From positions 3,519,001-3,583,000 of the forward strand of contig NZ_CP030041.1 in NCBI RefSeq assembly GCF_003260975.1: a stretch of DNA of 64,000 nt, read 5' to 3'. The notes below the pieces were generated by a model that made no database searches, was not told the origin of the DNA, and saw only the letters and a list, made by a program, of their open reading frames with translations. Source of the DNA: Echinicola strongylocentroti (GTDB taxonomy: Bacteria; Bacteroidota; Bacteroidia; Cytophagales; Cyclobacteriaceae). The first letter of the stretch is position 1, and each line of letters opens with the position of its first letter. The position numbers and the translations under genes were made by a program. This document shows positions 16,387 to 25,104 of this stretch, piece by piece.

Positions 16387-17756
16387 TGTTTTCTGTTTTT
16401 CTTATACCATTCCTTAAAACTCTCCTCGGGGACTTCTGGTAGGTCACGGTGCTTGCCCCAGACATTGATACTGCTGTACACCAGACTGTGTGGGGTGTAT
16501 TTAAGGGCAGTTCTTGCCACTTTTCCGGCCAGATCATACAGGACTGGCTTGCCAAAAGTCATTCCGGCCACCTTCATGGACAGTTGTTTGCTTCGGTCCA
16601 TATTGGTGTGTTCGGCGATTACCTGACGCCATTTGTACAGCTGTTCGTGGATGTTGATCTTCACGGGGCATACATCTGAGCAGGAGCCACAAAGCGTCGA
16701 TGCAAATGGCAGTGTGCTGTATTTCTTCAAATCCCTCCCAGGAGACAGGATAGACCCAATCGGTCCAGGAACAGTGTAGTTATAGCTATGCCCTCCGCTA
16801 CGTCTGTATATGGGGCAGGTATTCATACAGGCACCACAACGGATGCATTTAAGGGAGTTTTTAAAATCTTCCCGGCCAAGCTGATCTGTTCTGCCATTGT
16901 CCACCAAGATGATGTACATCTTTTTTCCTTCGGCAGGACGGTGGAAGTGAGAGCTGTAATTGGTGATGCTCTGTCCTGTAGCGCTTCGCGCCAAAAGCCG
17001 GAGAAATACACCCAAGTCAGCGGCACGAGGGATCAGTTTTTCGATGCCCATGCAGGCGATGTGGACATCGGCCAAGTGCGTGCCCATGTCTGCATTGCCC
17101 TCATTGGTGCAGACCACAAAACCGCCCGTCTCCGCTATACCGAAGTTGACGCCGGTAATGGCAGCATTGGCTTCTACAAACTTTTTGCGTAAGTGCTGTC
17201 TTGCCGCTTCGGTAAGGTAGTTGGGGTCACTGGCACCTTCTTTGGTGCCGATATGATTGTGGAAGATCTCGCCTATATCCTGCTTTTTGAGGTGAATGGC
17301 GGGCAAGACGATATGGCTTGGGGTCTGTTTGGCAAACTGGATAATGCGTTCGCCCAAATCCGTGTCCACGACATCATAACCTTTCTTTTCCAAGTAATGG
17401 TTGAGGCCGCATTCCTCAGTGAGGATGGATTTACTTTTGACAATATTGCTGACCTTGTTTTCTTGGAGGATACGATAGACATGTTGATTGTGCTCTACGG
17501 CATCCTTGGCCCAGAGTACTTCTACCCCATTGGCTTTTGCGTTGGACTCAAACTGTTCCAGTAGCTCACCTAAATGTGAAAGGACGTAATCTTTGGTGGC
17601 GGATGCCGTATCCCGCAAGGTCTCCCACTCAGGGATGCCCTGGGCAGAACGGTCCCTGTTGGAGCGTACATGCCAGAGGGTTTCGTCATGCCAATGGGTT
17701 CTGGCGTCGTCTTTTATGAATGCTGCCGCTTCTTCGGCGTGGGTCTTTCCTTTCAT
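16383..17756 (-). CDS. lutB: LutB/YkgF iron-sulfur protein (lactate utilisation)
   Basis: 457 residues. The N-terminal two thirds is an LUD domain (for example FGIAETGGFVVCTNEGNADM and HLADVHIACMGIEKLIP, about 205-245). Residues about 310-380 hold two 4Fe-4S motifs, CIRCGACMNTCP and CGSCSDVCPVK. This is the standard LutB layout, and the length is normal for the family. It overlaps lutC by 4 bp and follows lutA after 144 bp that hold a GAGTATCAAGTCTC-type repeat. It works in the cytoplasm with LutA and LutC as an NAD-independent L-lactate dehydrogenase. Confidence 0.94.
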   Translation of the reverse strand: MKGKTHAEEAAAFIKDDARTHWHDETLWHVRSNRDRSAQGIPEWETLRDTASATKDYVLSHLGELLEQFESNAKANGVEVLWAKDAVEHNQHVYRILQENKVSNIVKSKSILTEECGLNHYLEKKGYDVVDTDLGERIIQFAKQTPSHIVLPAIHLKKQDIGEIFHNHIGTKEGASDPNYLTEAARQHLRKKFVEANAAITGVNFGIAETGGFVVCTNEGNADMGTHLADVHIACMGIEKLIPRAADLGVFLRLLARSATGQSITNYSSHFHRPAEGKKMYIILVDNGRTDQLGREDFKNSLKCIRCGACMNTCPIYRRSGGHSYNYTVPGPIGSILSPGRDLKKYSTLPFASTLCGSCSDVCPVKINIHEQLYKWRQVIAEHTNMDRSKQLSMKVAGMTFGKPVLYDLAGKVARTALKYTPHSLVYSSINVWGKHRDLPEVPEESFKEWYKKNRKQ

Positions 17757-17900
17757 GCTACCATTATATTATGCTGTTGTCTCTGACACGAGACTATCAA
17801 AGGCTAGTTTTCGTACGTTGAGCTGCAAGCTCATATTGATCGTACCAGGGCACACCCCTTAGGTACAACGGGTTATCTCTAAAATCTCACATCTTGAGTA

Positions 17901-18641
17901 TCAAGTCTCACTACTCTCTACTACTTCATTTCCATTCAGGATTTCGGCGATATGCATCACTTTGATGGGGCTTTTTTGGCGTTTGAGCAGGCCTTCCATG
18001 TGCATAAGACAGGACATGTCAGCTCCAGTGAGCACTTCTACACCATTGCGCTGATGATCTGCAATGCGGTCCTTTCCCATGGTGACAGAAATGGCTTCTT
18101 CGGCAATCGCAAATGTTCCTCCAAAGCCACAGCATTCATCTTTGCGGTCCAGTTCGACCATTTGGATGTTATTTACCATGTTCAATAGGGAAAGCGGCTT
18201 GTTGAATTCTGGATCCATTCGTTCCGAACATTTGGCCAAACGAAGCCCGCGAAGGCCGTGGCAGCTCGAATGGAAGCCTACTTTGTGGGGAAAACTTGCA
18301 TTCACGTGATCCACTTTCAGAATGTCTGTGAGAAACTCACACAGTTCGTAGATCTTGGGAGCCCCTTCGGTTTTTGGGAGGACATGGTCCTTGACATGGA
18401 GCGTACAGCTGCCAGAAGGTGCCACGATGTATTCAAACTCACCAAAGTTTTTCATGAATAGATCGGCGGAATCTTTCCCATATTTTCCATAGCCGGAATT
18501 GGCCATGGGCTGGCCGCAGCAGGTCTGGGAAAGGGGATAAACGACTTCCACGCCGTATTTTTCCAGAAGCTCCAAGGTAGCTTGAGCCGCTCCGGGATAA
18601 AACTGGTCTACATAACAAGGTATAAAGAGTCCTACTCGCAT
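17901..18641 (-). CDS. lutA: LutA/YkgE iron-sulfur oxidoreductase (lactate utilisation)
   Basis: 246 residues with two cysteine-rich CCG domains: PLSQTCCGQPMANSGYGKYG (about 37-56) and RKDECCGFGGTFAIAEE (about 170-190), each preceded by a further Cys (GLFIPCYVDQF; FHSSCHGLRGLR). The set is diagnostic for LutA/GlpC-type heterodisulfide-reductase subunits. I place the start at the ATG at 18641 (MRVGLFIPCYVDQFYPG), where homologues begin; a longer in-frame ATG at 18692 would add 17 unconserved residues. First gene of the lutABC unit on the minus strand, diverging from the GH31 gene. Confidence 0.93.
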   Translation of the reverse strand: MRVGLFIPCYVDQFYPGAAQATLELLEKYGVEVVYPLSQTCCGQPMANSGYGKYGKDSADLFMKNFGEFEYIVAPSGSCTLHVKDHVLPKTEGAPKIYELCEFLTDILKVDHVNASFPHKVGFHSSCHGLRGLRLAKCSERMDPEFNKPLSLLNMVNNIQMVELDRKDECCGFGGTFAIAEEAISVTMGKDRIADHQRNGVEVLTGADMSCLMHMEGLLKRQKSPIKVMHIAEILNGNEVVESSET

Positions 18642-18940
18642 AGTTTTATAAATTCGATTCCCCAATATAGGATTGGCAGTGCAACTGTTCATCCTGCACC
18701 ATACTGTTTATATGTCTTCGGCAAATGCCCACTTAGCAATAGCGTTGTCCATTAGCGGTATTCTGGAGACGCATCCTGCATATAGGTACTGTTGAATAGA
18801 CTTGTCGTTTGGTGGGCAGGAAAGTAAAGTACACCATTGGCCATGAAATGTTTTATATTTCCGACATTCCTTAGGAAATACTATCTAAATTTTACCCTAA
18901 AGGTACCTTAAATAAACCTAAAAAATCAATTAACAGCTTC
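18642..18940. other. Divergent intergenic region between lutA and the GH31 gene
   Basis: These 299 bp must contain the promoters for lutABC and probably for the GH31/rha genes. I see AT-rich sequence near 18850-18900 but no convincing TAnnTTTG box, terminator or palindrome, and no small gene. Confidence 0.4.
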
Positions 18941-21394
18941 ATGAATAATAGTCATTTCTTTGCAGCTTTTTTCATTTTCTTGGCTCAAACAAGCCTCTTG
19001 TTTGCTCAAGAAGGACAAGAAAGTCTGTCAAACGACCAAAACACTTACCTTATCTCTGCAGGAAACAAAAACCTGCAGTTACAGTTTCACTCACCTGATG
19101 TCTTTCGCGTAAAGACCTTTTGGGGCGAGCAGCCCGAGGAGCAATATTCCTATATGCTCAAGCAGCAGGCATTTGACTTGCTTCCTGTCAAATCCACCAA
19201 GGATGAAGGGACCTTTATCTTCGAGACAGGCAGACTAACAGTGAAAGTGGACCAATACAGCTTAAACCTAATGGTGTATGACTCCCAAGGAAACCTCCTT
19301 TCTGGTGAAGAGGTCTCAGACGCTGACGGTGGTGCCTATCAGGATACCGACGCCGTGGGAGCGATTAAAACGCTTCAGCCGGATGAGCACTTTTTTGGCT
19401 TTGGCGAACGCATGGATTTTCTTGACCGTCGGGGCAAGGAAGTGGACTTGAATGTAGGTAGAGGATTGGGAAGACCCCATATCATCGGCGCGTATAATGT
19501 CATGGAAGCCAATTACGCTCCAGTACCGTTCTTTATGAGCACAAAGGGTTACGGTATCTTTTTCCATAATTCCTATGCCACCCATTGGGACCTCGGCTCG
19601 GAGAGCAATGAGCACCTGAGCTTCGAGGCAGAAGGTGGTGAGCTGGATTATTTCTTTATGTATGGACCTGATTTCCCCAAGTTGCTTTATCATTATACCG
19701 GTCTGACAGGCCGGTCACCATTATTGCCGCGTTTTGCGCATGGCCTTCACGTGGGTACTTACAGTGGTGGTACTTGGGGACATGAAGAGATGACCAGTAC
19801 GCACTATGTGGTGGGGCTGGCCAGAAAATACAGGGAAAAAGGAATTCCTTTTGATGTCTTGCACTTGGATTCTACATGGAGGATGTTTGGTGAAAATGGC
19901 GGAAGTGGAGCCACCACTTTTGAGTGGAGGGAAACTTTCAAGGATCCGGCGAGTATGTTTGACAGCCTCTATGCGATGGATATCAATATGGTGGGACTGC
20001 ACCTGAGGCCGCGGTTTGACAATGGTAAGCAGCTGGATTTGCTTAATCAGGCCAGGGCCAAAGGCTATGTATATCCTGAAGAAGACAATCCTGGTGAATT
20101 TGTGAATTTCTTTGATGAAGAAGCCGTGGATTGGTGGTGGGACAATGGCGTGATGCGCATTGCGGAAATTGGAGCCATGTTCCTGAAAACTGATGAAGGA
20201 AGTGCTTTTGGCCGTAAGGCAAATGAAAGTGACAAGACCGGCCCTCGGACGGAAGAAGCCAGAAGGCTACATAATGTCTTTCCCGTGGCTTATGCCAAAG
20301 CTCCTTATGAGAAATTTAAAGAATATAACGGTATGCGCGGCATGAACCACACCCGTGAAGGGTACGCCGGTATCCAGCGATATCCCTTTATCTGGGCAGG
20401 AGACTGGCCAAGCGAATGGCAGTATTACGGCCCGGTGATCAAAGCAGGGATCAATGTAGGCTTATCTGGCGTTGGGTATTGGTCGCATAATATGGGCGGT
20501 TTTGAGCATGATGCAGATCCGGAACTGTTTGCCAGGTGGGTGCAGTTTGGGATGTTCAGTCCAGTGGCGCACGTTTTTGGGATGGATCATCCCGGATATA
20601 AGGAGCCTTGGAACTATGGTGACAAGGCAGAGGAGATCTTTACGCAGTATGATAAACTACGGTATCGCCTGATCCCTTACATCTATACGACTGCGTTCCA
20701 GCAGTATCAATCGGGTACACCGATCATGCGGGCATTGGTATTGGAGCATCAAGAAGACTACAATACCTATACAGTGGATGATCAATATTACTTTGGTGAC
20801 CAGATGATCGTATGTCCCGTGCTGACCAAAGAGGCGCAAACCAGAACGGTGTATTTGCCAGAAGGCACTTGGTATGACTATTGGGATGGTACCAAATATG
20901 AAGGCAAGCAGTACTATAATATTGTCACACCTCTCGAGGAACTACCGATCTTCGTGAAAGAAGGGGCGATTATCCCTATGCAGGATGAAGTGGCTTATGA
21001 TAATAAAGAAGCTTATGGCACGATCACCCTCGACATTTTCCCAGGAGCATCTTCCCGATACCGTCTTTTTGAAGATGATGGGGTGTCCGAGAAGTACATG
21101 GATGGCCATTATGCAGAAACCCTCTTTCAAGCCACATCGGAAGGAGATGGTTTGGAAGTTCGGGTAGGTAAATCAGAGGGTGCTTACGATCCTGGTGCAC
21201 GCAGTTATGTCTTAAAAATCCATACTGAAACCGAGCCGACTGAGGTAATGCTGAATGGAGAAGATCTTGCGCAATTGGATGCCGCTGCTATCAAGGAAGG
21301 TAACGCTGGCTGGGCGTATGATGCAGAAGCCAAGGTGCTTTGGGCAGGAGGAGAAAAAAATGCTGATGAAGAAATTTGGTTTGATATCAAGTAA
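18941..21394 (+). CDS. Glycoside hydrolase family 31 (alpha-glucosidase/alpha-xylosidase type)
   Basis: 817-residue secreted or periplasmic glycosidase: signal peptide to about residue 23 (SLLFAQ), an N-terminal beta-sandwich (about 40-250), a (beta/alpha)8 catalytic barrel (about 260-600) and two C-terminal beta domains. FLKTDEGSAFG gives the likely nucleophile Asp418, and IWAGDWPSEW gives the likely acid/base Asp488. FGFGERMDFLDRRGKEVDLN is the family's substrate-contact region. The exact glycosidic specificity cannot be read from sequence. It lies 126 bp upstream of rhaD on the same strand, so it could release sugar for the same pathway, but linkage to rhamnose metabolism is inference. Confidence 0.92.
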   Translation: MNNSHFFAAFFIFLAQTSLLFAQEGQESLSNDQNTYLISAGNKNLQLQFHSPDVFRVKTFWGEQPEEQYSYMLKQQAFDLLPVKSTKDEGTFIFETGRLTVKVDQYSLNLMVYDSQGNLLSGEEVSDADGGAYQDTDAVGAIKTLQPDEHFFGFGERMDFLDRRGKEVDLNVGRGLGRPHIIGAYNVMEANYAPVPFFMSTKGYGIFFHNSYATHWDLGSESNEHLSFEAEGGELDYFFMYGPDFPKLLYHYTGLTGRSPLLPRFAHGLHVGTYSGGTWGHEEMTSTHYVVGLARKYREKGIPFDVLHLDSTWRMFGENGGSGATTFEWRETFKDPASMFDSLYAMDINMVGLHLRPRFDNGKQLDLLNQARAKGYVYPEEDNPGEFVNFFDEEAVDWWWDNGVMRIAEIGAMFLKTDEGSAFGRKANESDKTGPRTEEARRLHNVFPVAYAKAPYEKFKEYNGMRGMNHTREGYAGIQRYPFIWAGDWPSEWQYYGPVIKAGINVGLSGVGYWSHNMGGFEHDADPELFARWVQFGMFSPVAHVFGMDHPGYKEPWNYGDKAEEIFTQYDKLRYRLIPYIYTTAFQQYQSGTPIMRALVLEHQEDYNTYTVDDQYYFGDQMIVCPVLTKEAQTRTVYLPEGTWYDYWDGTKYEGKQYYNIVTPLEELPIFVKEGAIIPMQDEVAYDNKEAYGTITLDIFPGASSRYRLFEDDGVSEKYMDGHYAETLFQATSEGDGLEVRVGKSEGAYDPGARSYVLKIHTETEPTEVMLNGEDLAQLDAAAIKEGNAGWAYDAEAKVLWAGGEKNADEEIWFDIK

Positions 21395-21520
21395 TGTGAT
21401 TGGCGATCAAATCCTTATGCAAGCGGTTTTATCAGTACAGAACAGGACAGTATTTTAGTTTAAAAAGAATAAATTCGCTATTATAAATTTCAAATCTGCA
21501 ATTAAAAAACACATAAGATA

Positions 21521-23628
21521 ATGAGCACAGCAGAACGTACTTTTAAGCATGTCAACTACCTCTGGGACGAGCAAAAAGCCCAAGAACTAGAAGGAGACGA
21601 GGTAGCCCTTTTGATCTACCGTTCCAATATCCTTGGATCGGATCTCCGCATCACCAATTACGGTGGGGGAACACGAGTTGCAAGACCACGGAAGTCGATC
21701 CCTTGACCAAGGAAGAGACAGAGGTGATGTGGGTAAAGGGCTCCGGTGGGGACATCGGCACCCTGAAGAGAAGTGGCCTTGCCGGTCTGTACATGGAGAA
21801 GCTGCATTCGCTGAAGAATGTGTACAGGGGCTTGGAGTTTGAAGACGAGATGGTAGGTTTGTTCAACCACTGCATCTATGACCTGGACTCCAAGGCACCT
21901 TCCATTGATACGCCCTTGCATGCTTTCTTGCCGTTCAGGCACATCGACCACCTGCATCCTGATGCGGCCATTGCGATTGCGGCCTCGAAGGACGGTGAGA
22001 AGATTACCCAAGAGCTTTTCGAAGGACAGATTGCGTGGGTACCCTGGCAGCGCCCAGGATTTGACCTGGCCCTGCAATTGGAAAAAGCCCTGAACGACAA
22101 TCCCGGTATCCGTGGCATCATGTTGGGCGGCCATGGACTGTTCACCTGGGGCGATACGGCCTATGAGTGCTATATCAACAGCCTTGAGATCATCGACAAA
22201 GCTTCTGAGTACCTGGAGGAGAACTATGGCAAGGACCGTCCGGTATTCGGTGGGCAAAAGCTGGAGTCCTTGGCCCCTGAACAGCGTAAAGAGCAGGCTT
22301 CCATCATCGCCCCCGTGCTAAGGGGACTGGCTTCCGGATACAACAGAATGGTCGGCCATTTCACCGACGATGAGCGCGTACTCCAGTTTGCCAACAGCCA
22401 TGACCTGGAAAAACTGGCACCGCTGGGAACGAGCTGTCCCGACCACTTCCTGAGGACAAAGATCAGGCCTTTGGTACTGGATTTCCCTGCTGATATTGAC
22501 CTGGGCAACGCAGAAGAGATCAAGGAAAAGCTGGACAGGGATTTCGAAGAGTACAGGGCGTACTACAAAAAATATTACGAGGACCATAAGCGGGACAACA
22601 GTCCGGCCATGCGAGACCCGAATCCCGTGGTGATCATTTGGCCAGGCGTGGGGATGTTCTCCTATGCCAAAAACAAGCAGACCGCACGTGTGGCCAGCGA
22701 ATTTTACATCAACGCCATCAACGTAATGCGCGGGGCGGAAGCTGTTTCCGAGTATGTGGCCCTGCCGCTCCAGGAGGCTTTTGATATTGAGTACTGGTTG
22801 CTGGAAGAAGCAAAGCTCCAGCGTATGCCCAAGGAACAACCACTTTCCAGAAAAGTGGCATTGGTGACCGGTGGTGCAGGCGGTATCGGCAAGGCGATTG
22901 CCGACAAGCTGGCCGGTGAAGGTGCCTGCGTATTCATCACGGACATCAACCAGGACCGTCTGGACGAGGCTGTAGGGACTTATTCCAAAGATGTCGGTGG
23001 CGGTGCAGTGATGGACGTGACCAAGGGTGACGACATCGTAAAGGCCTATAAGGAAGCTGCCCTGAAGTTTGGTGGTGTGGACATCATCATCAACTGTGCC
23101 GGGCTGGCGATTTCCAAGCCGATCGAGCAGACCTCCGAGAAAGACTGGGACCTGCTACAGGATATTCTGGTAAAAGGACAGTTTGCCGTATCCAAGGCGG
23201 GAGTGGAAACCCTGAGGGCGCAGAACCTTGGCGGTGACATTATCAATATTGCCAGTAAAAATGCCCTGGTATCCGGTCCCAACAATGTAGGTTATGGTAC
23301 TGCCAAAGCCGCCCAGGTGCACATGAGCCGTCTTCTGGCCGCTGAGCTTGGTAAGGACAAGATCCGCGTAAACGTGGTGAACCCTGATGCCGTGATCGAA
23401 GGAAGCAAGATCTGGGAAGGCGAATGGGCAAAAGGAAGGGCCAAAGCCTATGGCATCACCGTGGAAGAGTTGCCGGCCTTCTATGCAAAAAGAACAATCC
23501 TGAACGAGATCATCGGTGTGGATGACATCGCCAATGGTGTCTTTGCCTTTGTAGGCGGTCACCTGAGCAAGTGTACAGGTAATATTCTGAATGTAGATGG
23601 CGGAGTGGCCGCTGCTTTTGTGAGATAA
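21521..23628 (+). CDS. rhaD: RhaD: bifunctional rhamnulose-1-phosphate aldolase / lactaldehyde dehydrogenase, frameshifted
   Basis: One gene split by a single-base deletion. Reading from the ATG at 21521 gives about 50 residues of the aldolase, then the frame breaks at 21665-21671 (GGGGGAA) and reaches a stop at 21704-21706. Adding one G or A restores NYGGGNTSCKTTEVDPLTKEE and joins the remaining 641 codons. The restored protein has about 702 residues: class II aldolase domain (about 1-420, phosphate loop GGGNTS) and a short-chain dehydrogenase (about 435-700; VTGGAGGIGKAIA, YGTAKAA). It cleaves L-rhamnulose-1-phosphate to DHAP and L-lactaldehyde, and the dehydrogenase oxidises the latter to lactate. 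The lesion hits the substrate-binding loop. Sequencing error, true mutation or translation rescue are all possible. rhaI follows after 2 bp. Confidence 0.9.
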
Positions 23629-23630
23629 TT

Positions 23631-24914
23631 ATGCGAATAGACAAGCAAAGAATAAAAGAAATGAACGATCAAGCTCTCCCGGACCACCGGGAGGGTTTTG
23701 ATCATTTGGACAGCGTACTGGGAAAGAAGGGCATCGATGTCAATGCCCTTGTGGGAAAGCTAAAGGAATTCCAGGTGGCCGTGCCCAGCTGGGCACTGGG
23801 CACCGGAGGCACACGTTTCGGGAGGTTTCCCGGAGGCGGTGAGCCAGGAACCTTGGAGGACAAGATAGCCGATGTGGGGCTGTTGCACCAGTTGAGCCAA
23901 TCTGCGGGAGCGATCTCGCTGCACATTCCCTGGGATATCCCCAAGGATGTGAAGGCCATTAAGGAACTGGCCGCTTCGCACGGGCTGATCTTCGACGCGG
24001 TGAACTCCAATACCTTTCAGGACCAGCCTGACCAAGAGCTTTCCTATAAGTTCGGGTCGCTTTGCCATGCGGACAGGGCAGTCAGAAAACAGGCCGTGGA
24101 CCATAACCTTGAAGTGATCAGATATGGTGATGCCCTCGGCTCCAAGTCGCTGACCGTTTGGTTGGCGGACGGATCGTCTTTCCCGGGACAGCTGAATTTC
24201 AAGAAGGCTTTCCGGCGTACCCTGGAATCGCTTCAGGAAATCTATGCGGGCATGCCTTCCGACTGGAAGATGTTTGTGGAATACAAGCCCTATGAGCCGA
24301 ATTTCTACTCTACCGTCATCCAGGACTGGGGCACCTCCCATATGCTGGCCGATAAGTTGGGCGACCGTGCCTACAGCTTGGTGGACCTTGGCCACCACCT
24401 GCCCAATACCAATATCGAGCAGATCGTGGCGACGCTGATGATGGAGGGCAAGCTGGGCGGCTTCCACTTCAACGATTCCAAGTACGGCGATGATGACGTG
24501 ACCGTTGGCTCGCTGAAGCCCTACCAGTTGTTTTTGATCTTCAACGAACTGGTGGACGGCATGGAAGACCCTACATCGGACAATCCCTACCCTGCCTGGA
24601 TGATCGATGCCAGCCATAACCTGAAGGATCCGTTGGAGGACCTGCTTCAATCACTGGAAGCGATCAAACTGGCCTATGCACAGGCACTGTTGGTGGACCG
24701 TGTGGCACTGGAAGAGGCCCGGGAAAACAATGATCCTTCCCTGGCACAGGAAATCCTTCAGGCAGCCTACCGTACGGATGTCCGTCCACTGTTGGCGGAA
24801 GCCAGGTTACAGTCAGGAGGGGCCCTGGATCCGATAGGTACTTATCGAAGACTCAATGTCCGGAAGGAACTGATCGCCCAGCGTGGCGAGAAGGTGATCT
24901 CCACGGGACTGTAA
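23631..24914 (+). CDS. rhaI: L-rhamnose isomerase (RhaI type)
   Basis: 427-residue TIM-barrel sugar isomerase of the RhaI type found with bifunctional RhaD proteins; it differs from enterobacterial RhaA. Recognisable metal and substrate segments include ISLHIPWDIP, MFVEYKPYEPNFY (Glu ligand), YSLVDLGHHLPNTNIEQIVA (Asp/His) and GGFHFNDSKYGDDD (Asp ligands). It interconverts L-rhamnose and L-rhamnulose in the cytoplasm. The ATG lies 2 bp after the rhaD stop, so the two are translationally coupled. A 296-codon antisense open frame over this gene is a by-product of its high G+C third positions. Confidence 0.93.
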   Translation: MRIDKQRIKEMNDQALPDHREGFDHLDSVLGKKGIDVNALVGKLKEFQVAVPSWALGTGGTRFGRFPGGGEPGTLEDKIADVGLLHQLSQSAGAISLHIPWDIPKDVKAIKELAASHGLIFDAVNSNTFQDQPDQELSYKFGSLCHADRAVRKQAVDHNLEVIRYGDALGSKSLTVWLADGSSFPGQLNFKKAFRRTLESLQEIYAGMPSDWKMFVEYKPYEPNFYSTVIQDWGTSHMLADKLGDRAYSLVDLGHHLPNTNIEQIVATLMMEGKLGGFHFNDSKYGDDDVTVGSLKPYQLFLIFNELVDGMEDPTSDNPYPAWMIDASHNLKDPLEDLLQSLEAIKLAYAQALLVDRVALEEARENNDPSLAQEILQAAYRTDVRPLLAEARLQSGGALDPIGTYRRLNVRKELIAQRGEKVISTGL

Positions 24915-24979
24915 CAGGGCCGTCATAGCTTTGCCTTAGGCCCTTATCATAACATCAATACAATCCATTACAGCAACTT

Positions 24980-25059
24980 CCGGCAATCCGTTCATTTCCT
25001 TTTTCACGGGTTTAATAGGTTTGAGAATTTTCTTCTGAAAAATTGAACTGGATTGCCGG
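24980..25059 (+). promoter_or_regulatory. rhaB promoter region flanked by long inverted repeat arms
   Basis: CCGGCAATCCGTTCA (24980-24994) is mirrored by TGAACTGGATTGCCGG (25044-25059) with one extra base. Between them lies TAGGTTTG (25016-25023), a match to the Bacteroidota TAnnTTTG box. The arrangement looks like two operator half-sites or an attenuator stem upstream of rhaB. Confidence 0.45.
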
Positions 25060-25104
25060 TTTTGTATTACCAGCTTCCAACGTGAAGTCTAATTAACTTA
25101 CCCC

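Noticed and set aside
21660..21680. Programmed -1 frameshift in rhaD
   Set aside because: GGT GGG GGA ACA does not fit the X XXY YYZ slippery pattern, no clear stimulator was seen, and rhaD genes are normally read in one frame. Mutation or sequencing error is more likely.
23760..24650. 296-codon open frame antisense to rhaI
   Set aside because: It has no family resemblance and lies fully under a well-recognised isomerase; high G+C third positions remove antisense stops. The same holds for 25489-26352 under rhaB and 21658-22257 and 22318-22839 under rhaD.
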